From Candidatus Bathyarchaeota archaeon (lineage in GTDB: Archaea > Thermoproteota > Bathyarchaeia > TCS64): 64,000 nt of DNA. The notes beneath the pieces are model-generated. The model did no database searches. It was given only the letters and a program-made list of their open reading frames with translations, and was not told where the DNA came from. Shown in pieces: positions 8,156-17,430 of this stretch. Location: positions 62,411 to 126,410 of the forward strand of contig JAGTQU010000002.1 in NCBI GenBank assembly GCA_018396695.1, in the 5' to 3' direction. A program made the position numbers and the translations under genes. Numbering within the stretch: position 1 is the first letter of the stretch; each line of letters opens with the position of its first letter.

Positions 8156-8824
8156 TTGCGAGTATTGGTGGTTGGCGCTGGGCATATAGGAATGCCAATA
8201 ATTTATCATCTTTCGGAGAAAGGACATCTAATAACAGTCATTGAAAAAGATGAAAAGAGATGCAAAGAAATAGCTGAACACTCAGATGCCGCAATTTTTA
8301 ATGGGAACGGAATAGAAATAGAAATATGGAAGAAGATCGAGACAGACAAAATTGATGCTATGTTTATACTAACCAATGATGATGAAACTAACCTTCAGGT
8401 CTGCCAAATCGCTAAAAGTCAATTCGGAATACCTTTTGTAATCGCGAGAGCGCACCAGCCAGAAATCATAGAGACTCTTAAAAAGGCAGGTGTAGATGTT
8501 GTAATCTGCCCCTCCCAAGAGACATATCGTCTCTTCTTGAACGCTCTGGAGACTCTCAATTCCGAAATTTTATATGAGAATGCGAGTGAAGACTTCAAGA
8601 TTATAAAGCTTAGAATTCCAACCAATGGAAGCATAATAGGCAAAACCGTTGACCATTTAGGCGTCCCAGAAGACTGTAGAATAGTAGGAGTATTTCGAAA
8701 TGGTCAGCTTATATACCCGACGAAGACTTTCATGTTTAAAGGGGGAGACAAGGTATTGATTTCAGGTTCTTTGAAATATGTTGAAGAGATCGCGGAAAAA
8801 ATTAGACATGTTGAAGCAACCTAG
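8156..8824 (+). CDS. RCK/KTN-domain potassium-transport regulator (TrkA-like)
   Basis: 222 residues from TTG 8156, preceded by GGGAT at 8143-8147; an in-frame TTG at 8141 would add five residues. The N-terminal RCK domain has the dinucleotide-binding GxGxxG (LVVGAGHIGM) with the acidic partner in VIEKDEKRC and the NGNGIEIE and LTNDDETNL segments. The C-terminal RCK_C domain runs from about 135 (KIIKLRIPTNGSIIGKTVDHLG) to DKVLISGSLKYVEEI. This is the soluble gating subunit typical of Trk/Ktr systems, yet no TrkH/KtrB is in the window. Its upstream neighbour is an APC permease and its downstream neighbour an MscS channel. Confidence 0.88.
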   Translation: MRVLVVGAGHIGMPIIYHLSEKGHLITVIEKDEKRCKEIAEHSDAAIFNGNGIEIEIWKKIETDKIDAMFILTNDDETNLQVCQIAKSQFGIPFVIARAHQPEIIETLKKAGVDVVICPSQETYRLFLNALETLNSEILYENASEDFKIIKLRIPTNGSIIGKTVDHLGVPEDCRIVGVFRNGQLIYPTKTFMFKGGDKVLISGSLKYVEEIAEKIRHVEAT

Positions 8825-8836
8825 GAGAACAAAGCA

Positions 8837-9625
8837 ATGAGTCCGAAAGCCCTAGAGACTTCATCAATCCTCCAAGCTGGTATCCAAATACCGTACGATC
8901 TCTTTCTGAAATTAGCTATTCTCTTCACCATACTTATCGCAACCTGGATAGTCTCCAAAATATTTGGAAGTTTGATATCGAAAGCTTTGGGTAAGGTCAA
9001 CCAGAAAGTTGCCCGACAGGCAAGGCGTATAGCTACATCTCTAATCTGGTTAATTGGGATCTTGACCGGCTTAGGTCAGCTCGGATTAGAGATGACACTA
9101 GTTTTTACAATCATAATAATCTCTACGGTAATATTCCTGTTATCTATCAGAGACCTACTGTTAAACCTAGGTTCTTATGAAGTTATTGACACCTATGATC
9201 TTTTCAAGGTAGGAGACTGGATTCAAGTAGGCAGTTTTTTCGGAAGAGTAGTAAATATGAACTGGATGAACACGACTATTGTTACACCTGAAAACGAAAT
9301 AATCTATATACCTAATTCGAAAATTATCGAAGACATAGTAGTAAATAAAACCGCTTCAGGAGAAATACGGATTTCGGTGCCAATTACCATAGATGATGCT
9401 CTCCAAATTTCCGAAGTCGAGAAGATTTTACTAGAAGCTGCCGACGAAGTTAAAGAGGAGCTATCCCCAAACTCTAAGCCTGAAGTCCGTACTATCAGCG
9501 TAAAGAATAACGCGATCGAGCTAGGGCTTCTTCTAAAGATTAACAACCCTGCAAAATACTCGTTTATCGCCTCAGAGATTTTAAAGAGAGCTAAGATTAG
9601 AATAGATGAAATAAAGAAAAAATAA
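8837..9625 (+). CDS. MscS-family mechanosensitive channel
   Basis: 262 residues. Three membrane segments (about 24-45, 64-80, 88-110) are followed by the MscS beta domain: the pore-lining stretch runs to DLLLNLGSYEVIDTYDLFKVGD and then GRVVNMNWMNTTIVTPENEIIYIPNS, the family signature. The C-terminal alpha/beta domain (EIRISVPITI onward) ends at an Ile-Lys-Lys-Lys tail. It lies 12 nt after the RCK gene. It would release solutes on hypo-osmotic shock, consistent with a potassium/osmotic cluster. Confidence 0.92.
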   Translation: MSPKALETSSILQAGIQIPYDLFLKLAILFTILIATWIVSKIFGSLISKALGKVNQKVARQARRIATSLIWLIGILTGLGQLGLEMTLVFTIIIISTVIFLLSIRDLLLNLGSYEVIDTYDLFKVGDWIQVGSFFGRVVNMNWMNTTIVTPENEIIYIPNSKIIEDIVVNKTASGEIRISVPITIDDALQISEVEKILLEAADEVKEELSPNSKPEVRTISVKNNAIELGLLLKINNPAKYSFIASEILKRAKIRIDEIKKK

Positions 9626-9835
9626 TGGTATTGTTCCTGAAAGCCTATATCCTTTGAATGTATCCAGATACGTTGCTTTAAACCTAAGTGTATTTTGAAT
9701 TTTACTGAGTCGGCTCTGACAAGATTATGTTCATTTAGAAGCTTAATGTTATTCATTCGTAAAGCATACTTCAAAAACTGTAGGCAGTCATAGACCCCTC
9801 AATCTGAAAAATTAAAGAGCATCTTCCTATAAAGG

Positions 9836-10600
9836 CTAGAAGAGCAGAGATAAGCAGGTAATAGCTCCCTCACATTTTTCAAACTCACTCACTTCGATAG
9901 GCCTCACCTCGAACCCTGCTCCATGGACCAGTTCGTGAGCATGAGGACATTTCCCAGGCATTAGCACGATGTCTCCAATCGCAAGCGTGTTCGCAGCATA
10001 TGCTTCCTCTTTTGGAACTACGATCACCTTTAAATCCTCCAGCGCAGGATGCTTCGCATAGTCTTCAGTTGCTATTACGGTTCTCTTCCCAAGGTAGGTG
10101 ATGTAGCTTTTCAGGTGAACGATTTTAGGATTCTCGATAACATCTACTCTAACATTCAACCATTCTCTAATCTGCTTCACTCCATCCATGTTGGTTCTCT
10201 CAGTCACTCCGCTTATGAGTCGATCCGGGAGATGAACCACATCTCCTCCCTCAACAGTAGCAGGATATTCCGCCTTTTTCACAGGCATGTAGGTTTTAAG
10301 AAACTCCATAACAGCCTCCTCTTCACCTCGGCGGCTATCCTTCGCCATCCGGCAGATGAGGGCTCTACCCTTATGGATGACTGCATTATCTTCTACAAAG
10401 CATGAGTCGGGATGCATATCATCCCGAGGGAGAGTGATTACCTCGAGACCGAGTTCTCTCAGGGTTTGACAATACTCTTCGTGCTGCTTCCTTGCAAGGT
10501 TGAGATCTACGAGATGTCTGAGCGGGTGAGAGGAGATACAACTTCTATAACGATCCCCTGGCTGCCTGACTAAAGCATGTTTTGGGGCATTATCACTCAT
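9836..10600 (-). CDS. Dimethylargininase (DDAH) / arginine deiminase-superfamily hydrolase
   Basis: 254 residues. The guanidine-modifying enzyme fold is shown by PDSCFVEDNAV near the N-terminus, EGGDVVHL and LISGVTERTN in the middle, the catalytic His in IVHLKSYITYL and the catalytic Cys in EGAITCLSLLF at position 249. The last motif is the hallmark of dimethylarginine dimethylaminohydrolase. The reaction releases methylamines and citrulline from methylated arginine; a related agmatine- or arginine-directed activity is possible. It is a single gene between the MscS channel and herA-nurA, so context does not identify its substrate. Confidence 0.88.
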   Translation of the reverse strand: MSDNAPKHALVRQPGDRYRSCISSHPLRHLVDLNLARKQHEEYCQTLRELGLEVITLPRDDMHPDSCFVEDNAVIHKGRALICRMAKDSRRGEEEAVMEFLKTYMPVKKAEYPATVEGGDVVHLPDRLISGVTERTNMDGVKQIREWLNVRVDVIENPKIVHLKSYITYLGKRTVIATEDYAKHPALEDLKVIVVPKEEAYAANTLAIGDIVLMPGKCPHAHELVHGAGFEVRPIEVSEFEKCEGAITCLSLLF

Positions 10601-10692
10601 CTAACTCATGTTTTTAGTATGAGACTTCAGTAAAAATGCTTTCGACTATTAAAAACTGATCCTAATTTTGTGAGGCTGTTAGCTCCAAAAAT

Positions 10693-12270
10693 TTAATGCA
10701 ATTTGAGGCTTCTCCTCTTCTGCGCGTTCTCAGCCTCCTCCTCAGCCTCCTTCAATAGTCGGTATATGTCAGGAGTCCGCCCACCATGCTTCGTCTCACG
10801 ACCCGCCGTCCTAACCATGACTGGGACAGGGACAAATGGACCAACCAAGATGGCTTCACCCTGCTCTAAAGAGGGTAGATCCTCTAGAAGGTCTTCGGAG
10901 AAGGATTCGCTTGCAGCACGTATGGTCTGCTGGTCTGACTGGTTGACTATGCGGAGGATCGCCAAGTTGCTGCAATTACTTAAAACATCAGAGTCGATCT
11001 TCCTCGGTCTCTGACTTATGATTATGAGGAATAAACCGAATTTCGCTCCCTCCGTCGCTATCCTCGCTATGATGTTCCTTGAGAACTTTCCACCCATCTC
11101 GGCTGGTAAGGCGAATCTATGAGCCTCCTCGATGAAGATAAACAAGGGGGGTTTAGCCCAAGGCTCCTTCCTGAACTTTGCATCGAAGATTTTCTGGAGA
11201 ATGACTCCGACGAAGACGTCTTGAACACGATCAGGCAACCCGCTTAGGAAGATATCTGACATATGCATCGGCTTGAAGAACTTGCTAACATCTAAATCCT
11301 TATAAGTGAATACGCCTTCGTCACTGAGATCCTCGAGACGCATCTTGATAGTGGCTATTCTCTTCTCATCTTCTTTCCTATCAGGCTTCTCATCGTCGAG
11401 TTTAGCTACGATATCGTCTATTGTGTAGAGCCTTTTCTCTTTCGATAGGTCTTTGATGACCCTTCTCAGGATTATTCTTTGGATGTCGCCGTCAATCCCA
11501 GCTAATGCGTAAAGCTCTCTTAGACTGCATGAGGAAACACTTAGGTTCAGAGGCTCCGTATTAGGTGATTCAAACCTCTCAGCGGCTTCAGGTTTAAACA
11601 CGGTTATCTTATCATGGAAGAATTTGTGAAGGCGCCCTTCAAGATCCAGAGCCATGTTAGCATAGTCTCCGTGAGCGTCTATCGTCAGAATCGTTGCTCC
11701 TCTCTTGAGAAGTTCCTCCATGATCTTGCCTGCAAAGTAGCTCTTACCGTACCTGGTCATCGCTAGGATAGCGGTATGCCTATGCAACTCTCTCCCCGAA
11801 ATGCTTATATCAACCCCCTCCCTGTGGAGAAGGCTTCCCACCTTCAGCGGAACATCCTCTACACTAATCTTGAAGAATTCGTTTAAGAGACTATCAGAGG
11901 CTCTCAGCACAGGTGTGCCTGGCATCGGAGGGGAGCGGGGATGTCGGATCTCTCGCTTCCCACCTTCTTCATGGATATATCCGAGAACCTTCGCGGAGGC
12001 TATTATCTGCATAAGCTCGTCGCTCACCCCTAGTGCCCTCTGCTTCCAAGACGCGCTTGGGGTACTTCTCTGGTCGTAGAAGGGGTGGCTTGATGCGAGG
12101 CGCTTGACCTGACCGAGGACTTCTACTTCCTTGACTAAGCCCTCTCGGAAGATTTCTTCAACAGATACTTGAACATATTCATAGTTGATTGGACGGTGTT
12201 CAGGACTGTAGATGCTAAACTCGAACGAGCCGGGAGTTGCCTGCCCTATAATCATCCCGTACTCGATCAT
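10693..12270 (-). CDS. herA: HerA-type bipolar DNA helicase/translocase
   Basis: 525 residues. An N-terminal beta-barrel (HAS-barrel) precedes an FtsK/HerA ATPase core. The P-loop reads LAMTRYGKSYFAG, the Walker B is PLFIFIEEAHRF with the catalytic Glu, and a downstream sensor-like region contains ILRIVNQSDQQTIRAASES. HerA hexamers work with the NurA nuclease to resect DNA double-strand ends with Mre11-Rad50. Here nurA is immediately upstream with a 4-nt overlap; mre11 and rad50 are not in the window. The P-loop has Ala where the first Gly is usual and Arg-Tyr where Gly-Ser/Ala is usual, but keeps the essential GKS. Confidence 0.93.
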   Translation of the reverse strand: MIEYGMIIGQATPGSFEFSIYSPEHRPINYEYVQVSVEEIFREGLVKEVEVLGQVKRLASSHPFYDQRSTPSASWKQRALGVSDELMQIIASAKVLGYIHEEGGKREIRHPRSPPMPGTPVLRASDSLLNEFFKISVEDVPLKVGSLLHREGVDISISGRELHRHTAILAMTRYGKSYFAGKIMEELLKRGATILTIDAHGDYANMALDLEGRLHKFFHDKITVFKPEAAERFESPNTEPLNLSVSSCSLRELYALAGIDGDIQRIILRRVIKDLSKEKRLYTIDDIVAKLDDEKPDRKEDEKRIATIKMRLEDLSDEGVFTYKDLDVSKFFKPMHMSDIFLSGLPDRVQDVFVGVILQKIFDAKFRKEPWAKPPLFIFIEEAHRFALPAEMGGKFSRNIIARIATEGAKFGLFLIIISQRPRKIDSDVLSNCSNLAILRIVNQSDQQTIRAASESFSEDLLEDLPSLEQGEAILVGPFVPVPVMVRTAGRETKHGGRTPDIYRLLKEAEEEAENAQKRRSLKLH

Positions 12271-13562
12271 AGTTCCACCTCTCTGAGTGCCCTCCTTCTT
12301 CTAGTGGTATCAAATCCAGCTTCTTTAAGCCTTTCAATCAAGTACGGCTCATATTTCGATTTATAGAGGTCTGTATCGAACCTTGCAATCTTGTCTGCGT
12401 TATGGAGGGGGATATTATACTCGACTTCGTTGCAGAACCAGTACCCTAGATGGTTAAGGATACGGATTAAGGCTTCAAGGCTCAACCCTTCATCGACAAA
12501 CCTACTCCTCTTCATACTCTTCCACTTTCCTTTGAATCCTAATATGGAGGCGGACAGGTCAACTCGAAGTGGACGTGCGTCTAAAGCAGGTTTGAAGTAG
12601 GTCATCGCCACCCCAGGAGTAGAGAAGAAGGCGTCCAAAGCTGAGATCACTCTCTCTGCTACTGATCCACCAACAACACGCTCGATTCGACGGTAAAAAG
12701 CCGGTATACTACCCCCCACATAATAGATTGAGGGTGCGAGGAGTAGAGGAGTGGAGAACCCTGTTTTAGATACTGAGTGCTCGATGAGTGCTGTGTCGCA
12801 CAATGGAACGGTGTCAAGGAGCGGTTCAAGAGCCTCCTTATCTTCAGGAGTCCAGTCAACCATTTTCAACCTAAGATCATATGGAGACGAAGCCTCTTCG
12901 AGAAGAGAAACCTCCTTTTTTAAACCTGCTTTAATGGCAGCCTCCTTTAGAAGTTCCATGTGGAGATAGAAGACTGAAGAGTCTTTAGAGACTGCTGCTA
13001 ATGGAAAAACCTCGGCTACGCTGACCTTGTAGAGTGAAGAAACTGCTTCGAAGAGTTCAGCCATCAAGGTTGAATGATGCTGATAATCGTGGATCGCGTA
13101 AGGAAAACGGGGAAAATACAGGGAGCCATCCATCAACACTAAAGGCTTCCCTCCCTCCTTCAGCACCTGTTCTGAAGCCTTTCTAGCAGCCTCATACTCT
13201 GAGATCAAACGCACGTAGCTAGGGATACTGTAACGGTCCCTATCATCGAACACTTCTCCAGAGTAGATTTTAACCCGCTTCACCATCCCTTGACCCCTAT
13301 CTCGAATATGGATCAGAGCGCACGCTCTACCAACGGCTATAAATCCTCCATAAGCGAACTCTGAGAATTGTACACCTCCATCCACAGAGATCAGGGTCAC
13401 GTCATCTTCAGGAGGCTTAAAAACAAAGTCGATCCATTTCCCCGTGACTTCCCTCGACAGTTTAGGTGGAGGAGTCTCACTTTCCTGTCTCTTGATATTT
13501 CCAATAACCCGCTCAAGCTCTTCATAAAACTCTTCAAAGAAGAGGTCTCTAACCTGTGGCAA
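12267..13562 (-). CDS. nurA: NurA 5'-3' nuclease
   Basis: 431 residues. The NurA domain is recognisable from LISVDGGVQFSEFAYGGF near residue 58 (the first metal-binding Asp of the RNase H-like core), VLMDGSLYFPRF in the middle (second Asp) and the C-terminal YWFCNEVEYNIPLHNADKIARFD with a conserved His and Asp. NurA degrades the 5' strand during end resection in partnership with HerA. The stop overlaps the herA start by 4 nt, giving translational coupling of the two subunits. Confidence 0.92.
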   Translation of the reverse strand: MPQVRDLFFEEFYEELERVIGNIKRQESETPPPKLSREVTGKWIDFVFKPPEDDVTLISVDGGVQFSEFAYGGFIAVGRACALIHIRDRGQGMVKRVKIYSGEVFDDRDRYSIPSYVRLISEYEAARKASEQVLKEGGKPLVLMDGSLYFPRFPYAIHDYQHHSTLMAELFEAVSSLYKVSVAEVFPLAAVSKDSSVFYLHMELLKEAAIKAGLKKEVSLLEEASSPYDLRLKMVDWTPEDKEALEPLLDTVPLCDTALIEHSVSKTGFSTPLLLAPSIYYVGGSIPAFYRRIERVVGGSVAERVISALDAFFSTPGVAMTYFKPALDARPLRVDLSASILGFKGKWKSMKRSRFVDEGLSLEALIRILNHLGYWFCNEVEYNIPLHNADKIARFDTDLYKSKYEPYLIERLKEAGFDTTRRRRALREVEL

Positions 13563-13618
13563 GACTCATCTAAAAATTGATCAACGATTGTAGGCTTTTA
13601 TACTCAATGGTTTAGAGC

Positions 13619-13936
13619 GCAGCGGAGGCTCCTCAAGGTCGCAGGCTAATCGACCTGCAGCTACGCTTAGCCCTCCTCGAGCCCGTTACACATGAGCGCT
13701 GAACGTCCAGATTTAGGTTGCTCCCTCCCGGGCCTGGCCAGGTTCACCTAGTGAATGCTCCTTCACCTCCCTACAGAGGTGAAGGCCACAACCGCCAGCC
13801 CCATGAGGCAGGCCTTCAACGGATTGCTGAGCGCCTTACAGCCCGCTTCACCAGCTCCCTTGAGGTTGCTGACCCCCTTTATAGCCCGTTAAGGGTGATA
13901 GGGCAGGGCTAGTTCCCCGGTCCTACCCTCCGCTGC
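13619..13936 (-). ncRNA. Signal recognition particle 7S RNA
   Basis: Read on the minus strand, the segment starts GCAGCGGAGG and ends CCTCCGCTGC, a perfect 10-bp terminal helix that brings the ends of a 318-nt RNA together. Near the middle it contains CCAGGCCCGGGAGGGAGCAACC, the universally conserved helix 8 motif with its GGGA-type loop and AGCA internal loop where SRP54 binds. A long GC-rich helix flanks it, as expected for archaeal 7S RNA. A TATA-like AATAAATG (13961-13968) lies about 28 nt before the 5' end. No protein reading frame here is credible. The protein partner SRP54 is encoded at 40763-42088. Confidence 0.93.
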
Positions 13937-13960
13937 AGTATCTCTTAATTGAGATTTCAG

Positions 13961-13968
13961 AATAAATG
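13961..13968 (-). promoter_or_regulatory. TATA-like box of the SRP RNA
   Basis: CATTTATT on the minus strand, centred about 28 nt upstream of the inferred 5' end of the SRP RNA. It lies in front of the MFS gene on the other strand, which is one reason to start that gene downstream at 14036. Confidence 0.4.
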
Positions 13969-14035
13969 CGTTTCTGATAGAAAAATTAATATGCAGTTTG
14001 ATCACCCTCAGAGAAATACAAATTTAGGAAGCTTT

Positions 14036-15295
14036 ATGATGAATCGGAGTGTTGAAAGCTCTCAACGTGGAAACTATTACATTCTGATTCTTGCAATGAT
14101 CTCTATGCAGGTCACCGTTTCTACCATATACATGGTTCTCCCAATCTTTTTCAAGAATCACGGTATCTCTGTGTCGAGTAATGGAGTCCTAATCTCGGCT
14201 GGAACGTTTGCAGGGATTTTCAGCTCCATAATCGCTGGAAGACTCTCAGATACGAGGGGAAGGAAGCCGGTTCTACTCTTCGGGGTAACCGTCTATGCTC
14301 TAGTTTTCTTCCTCTTCGCCTTCTTAAATAAAGACTTCAATACGTTTTTCATACTACGTTTTATCGAAGGTTTCTCTTTCTATATGATCCCTGTAGCGAT
14401 AACAGCTATCGCGGCTGACATTTTTCCAGCTGAGGACCGGGGGAAAGCGATGGCTTTGTATAGCATGGCTGGGGGAGTAGGACAGTTTTTTGGACCAATC
14501 GTCGCAGGCATCTTCATAGATGTAGCTGATTTTACGAGTTATTTCATATTCTGTGGAGTCTTTGTAGCCATCAGCGCCGGCGTCATATTCCTATTCGTTA
14601 AGGAGACCCTTCCAGCTAAGCCTAGTGGTGTGAAAGAAGAGAAGAGAAACAGATTAGACCTTAAGAGATTCGTATCAATGTTAAAAGGATTAGGAGTCTT
14701 CGTCGGGATATTCTTGACATCAATACTCTTCCAACGTCTAGGCTACACAATGGTTAATCCATTCTTATCCCTTTACCTCGAAGAGGAGCTTGGCTTGAAC
14801 ATGACAAGCATGAGCTTCTTCTTCGCTGTCCGTGCCCTTTGCACACTCATATTCTCTCCTTTAGCGGGAATATTAGCGGATAAGTATGGTCGGAAACCGG
14901 TTTTTCTACTAGGCTCATTTAGTCTCGCAGGGACAATGATAGGTTATTGGCAGGTGAACTCGTACGAACTCGTCCTAGCTACGAGGGTAATGGAGTCCAC
15001 TTCAAACGCGATACTAATGCCGACTATGAGGGCTTACATCGCTGATCTTATTCGCCCTGAGGTCAGAGGCTTCGGAATGGGTTTATACACGACGATTATT
15101 GAAGAGAGCTCAACTCTGGGAGCTTTATTCGGAGGTGTGATAGCGGAGTCTTACGGCTTTGGAGCTATTTTCTTATCTGCAGCCATAACTAGCGTCATTT
15201 CAGCATTCATAGTCTTATTGAAAGTCCCTGAGCCGAAGAAACTCTTTGGTAAAGTCGATGAAGAGGCTAAATCGAGATCAAGCCGAACCTCATGA
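14036..15295 (+). CDS. Major facilitator superfamily transporter
   Basis: 419 residues from ATG 14036, preceded by AGGAAG at 14027-14032; the frame stays open upstream to 13949 but that stretch overlaps the SRP RNA promoter. Twelve membrane segments are predicted. The MFS signature GRLSDTRGRKPVLLFG lies after TM2, and its second-half counterpart ADKYGRKPVFLLG after TM8. The substrate is not evident; drug or sugar export are typical for this subgroup. Its 3' end overlaps the convergent M50 protease gene by 29 nt. Confidence 0.9.
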   Translation: MMNRSVESSQRGNYYILILAMISMQVTVSTIYMVLPIFFKNHGISVSSNGVLISAGTFAGIFSSIIAGRLSDTRGRKPVLLFGVTVYALVFFLFAFLNKDFNTFFILRFIEGFSFYMIPVAITAIAADIFPAEDRGKAMALYSMAGGVGQFFGPIVAGIFIDVADFTSYFIFCGVFVAISAGVIFLFVKETLPAKPSGVKEEKRNRLDLKRFVSMLKGLGVFVGIFLTSILFQRLGYTMVNPFLSLYLEEELGLNMTSMSFFFAVRALCTLIFSPLAGILADKYGRKPVFLLGSFSLAGTMIGYWQVNSYELVLATRVMESTSNAILMPTMRAYIADLIRPEVRGFGMGLYTTIIEESSTLGALFGGVIAESYGFGAIFLSAAITSVISAFIVLLKVPEPKKLFGKVDEEAKSRSSRTS

Positions 15296-16130
15296 GGCTT
15301 AGAGCGATATTCGAGAGCAGGAGGGCTAGAAACCCATACATTGCGATCTTCTGGATCCAAGAACCTACTTTTTGCATGGGGCGGAGAAAGGCATTCAGCA
15401 TCTGCCCCCCGTCGAGAGGATATATAGGCAGCATATTTACAAGAGCTAAATTAATCGAAAGATTTGTGAAAGTGAATCTCATCGGATCAATGAAAGCATA
15501 TAAGTAGTCAGGGAGCACCCCTCTTAAAGGAATGCTCAGTAGAAGAGCTATCAACCCTGTTAGAAGGTTGATGAAGGACCCCGAAGCGAATACACGTAAC
15601 TTTGACATTCTATCAGCCTCCTCGATGGATTTTTCATCAGGCTCGACAGCGCCCCCAAATGTGACTACTGCCAAGAGGATTGCAGAGGATTTTATCGGGA
15701 TTCCTTCGATCACACACTGGATTCCGTGAGAAATCTCATGGAGCAGGATCGCGAGCCCTGCGGAGAGGAGGAACCCTGGTAGGCTGAATAACTTGATAGT
15801 CAAGCCAGGAATCAGGGGGGTGACGGACAGAGCCTCCGTGGGGGAGAAAAAGAGGTTGTAAAGATTCTTTGCTAAGAGTAATGTAACTAACGCAGCTTCT
15901 CCGACAGCCATAGTTACGCTTATGTTGCCTATTATCCTCCAGAATTTTGGATTCAGGCGCCCGAGTTTCTCTAGAAAACTATTCAACCTAGTCGATTTAT
16001 ATAACGCGTATAGTGGGTGGACTTCTAGCCCGAACCTCTGCAGCTTAAGCATATAAGAGGCTAAGACGAAGACCCCCCAGAGAACCAATAATGAAGCTAA
16101 CGTTAAAAGGACATTACTCTCATTATTCAT
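15267..16130 (-). CDS. Site-2 protease (M50) family intramembrane metalloprotease
   Basis: 287 residues with about six membrane helices. HEISHGIQ near residue 130 is the zinc-binding HExxH and PIYPLDGGQML near 246 is the conserved third-ligand motif of M50 proteases. These enzymes cut membrane-spanning segments, often of anti-sigma factors or regulators; the archaeal substrates are mostly unknown. It converges on the MFS gene with a 29-nt overlap. No dedicated partner gene is adjacent. Confidence 0.9.
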   Translation of the reverse strand: MNNESNVLLTLASLLVLWGVFVLASYMLKLQRFGLEVHPLYALYKSTRLNSFLEKLGRLNPKFWRIIGNISVTMAVGEAALVTLLLAKNLYNLFFSPTEALSVTPLIPGLTIKLFSLPGFLLSAGLAILLHEISHGIQCVIEGIPIKSSAILLAVVTFGGAVEPDEKSIEEADRMSKLRVFASGSFINLLTGLIALLLSIPLRGVLPDYLYAFIDPMRFTFTNLSINLALVNMLPIYPLDGGQMLNAFLRPMQKVGSWIQKIAMYGFLALLLSNIALSLMRFGLISI

Positions 16131-16294
16131 GCCTACCAGTTTGCATTACACTCCAAATATTTAAGCCCCCCTTTATTAACGTCAGCAGCCAGTTTAAAAA
16201 ACCGAGATTTGATGTATCGGGTATTAACTTCAATCCTTCTTGATTTGAACGAAAATAATTTCAGTATAGCAATTGATAAGGATGGTGGAAAAAA

Positions 16295-17413
16295 CTATGA
16301 AATCTCGCTGAATAATTTGATATTGATGTCTTGAGGCGCTTTAACGCCTTCAGCTATCCTGTCCCCGATTAGGAGCTTGACATTCTTCTCTCTAGCGGTT
16401 TCTAATAGCCGCCCAGTGATTATTCCATCGAATACTATAGCGTCAACACCTTCGCTCTCCCTCAGCCGGTCTACTAGTTCGCTCACCGGAACCCTACCTA
16501 CCTCGGCTCCATCCGGATTCAGCATCACAGCCTCTAGCGTACCCTTCAAGTTTGAAACGAGCTCACCGTACTTCTCAAAGTTGACGACCTCCGTAACAGG
16601 CACTTTATGTGAGAGGGCTTCAGCAATCTCTTCTGCGTCCAACTCTTCAACTTCTTTACCTTTAGGAGCCCGAGCCACGTATGTTGGTTTAGCCACTTGC
16701 AGCAGCTCCTTTAGGATGAGGTCTCCTCCCCTATCTCCATCGAGAAAAGCCGTCGTTGTCTTCTTTTTTGTAAACTCTATCACTGTTTTCGGTACTTTCA
16801 CACCTTCTAAAGCGAGGATCCCAGTATACCCGTTCTTTAGTAGGTTTATCACATCAGCTCTCCCCTCAACCAGGATTACTTCATTAACCTTCGAAATGTC
16901 AGGGGTTGCCGTGAGCCTTTCCTTCCCGTACTGGATCGGCTGAACCTTTTGATCCTCTAATGAGACTTCTTGGAGAACCTTCTCTATATCCTGCGTCTCT
17001 TTGACGACCCAAGATCGCATAAGCTCCTTAGCTCTTTGAACGATCTTTTCTCGTTTATCAATCCTTATATCTAGTATACGGTTAATCGTCACCTTGGCTT
17101 CGCATGGTCCTACTCGGTCAACCGTCTCCATCGCGGCTGCTATGATCGCGGTCTCAGCCCTGTCTAGGCTCGAAGGCACAGTTATCGTTCCGTAGGTTTT
17201 ATCGGATTCGGATTTGAGTTCGATATCTATCCGACCAATCTTCCCCGACTTCTGCAGCTCCCTTAATTCGAAGTCTTTGGGGAAGAGTCCTTCGGTCTGG
17301 CCGAAGATCGCTCCTATGACATCGTGTTTCTCGACTACTCCTTCGATCTCGAAGCTTGCTTCAATAATGTATTTAGCTCCAAGCTGTTTTTCCTTCTGAT
17401 TCACATCATTCAC
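16295..17413 (-). CDS. dnaG: Archaeal DnaG-like primase / exosome-associated protein
   Basis: 372 residues starting at GTG 17413. The N-terminus (KYIIEASFEIEGVVEKHDVIGAIF) is the archaeal DnaG-specific region. The central TOPRIM domain has the catalytic Glu in VILVEGRADVINLL near 183 and the DxD in AFLDGDRGGD. The C-terminal domain contains VDAIVFDGIITGRLLE. Archaeal DnaG binds the exosome and can make primers. The protein is at the short end for the family, with a compact linker. A structured, possibly independently transcribed element lies just upstream (17431-17563). Confidence 0.95.
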   Translation of the reverse strand: MNDVNQKEKQLGAKYIIEASFEIEGVVEKHDVIGAIFGQTEGLFPKDFELRELQKSGKIGRIDIELKSESDKTYGTITVPSSLDRAETAIIAAAMETVDRVGPCEAKVTINRILDIRIDKREKIVQRAKELMRSWVVKETQDIEKVLQEVSLEDQKVQPIQYGKERLTATPDISKVNEVILVEGRADVINLLKNGYTGILALEGVKVPKTVIEFTKKKTTTAFLDGDRGGDLILKELLQVAKPTYVARAPKGKEVEELDAEEIAEALSHKVPVTEVVNFEKYGELVSNLKGTLEAVMLNPDGAEVGRVPVSELVDRLRESEGVDAIVFDGIITGRLLETAREKNVKLLIGDRIAEGVKAPQDINIKLFSEIS

Positions 17414-17430
17414 CTTCGTCTTTATTTGGT

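Noticed and set aside
9304..9774. Antisense frame over the MscS end and downstream gap
   Set aside because: Most of it is the complement of the MscS gene and the free part (9626-9774) shows no ribosome-binding site or recognisable domain.
13718..13912. Protein frame inside the SRP RNA
   Set aside because: The segment folds and matches SRP RNA on the other strand; the frame is a by-product of its GC-rich sequence.
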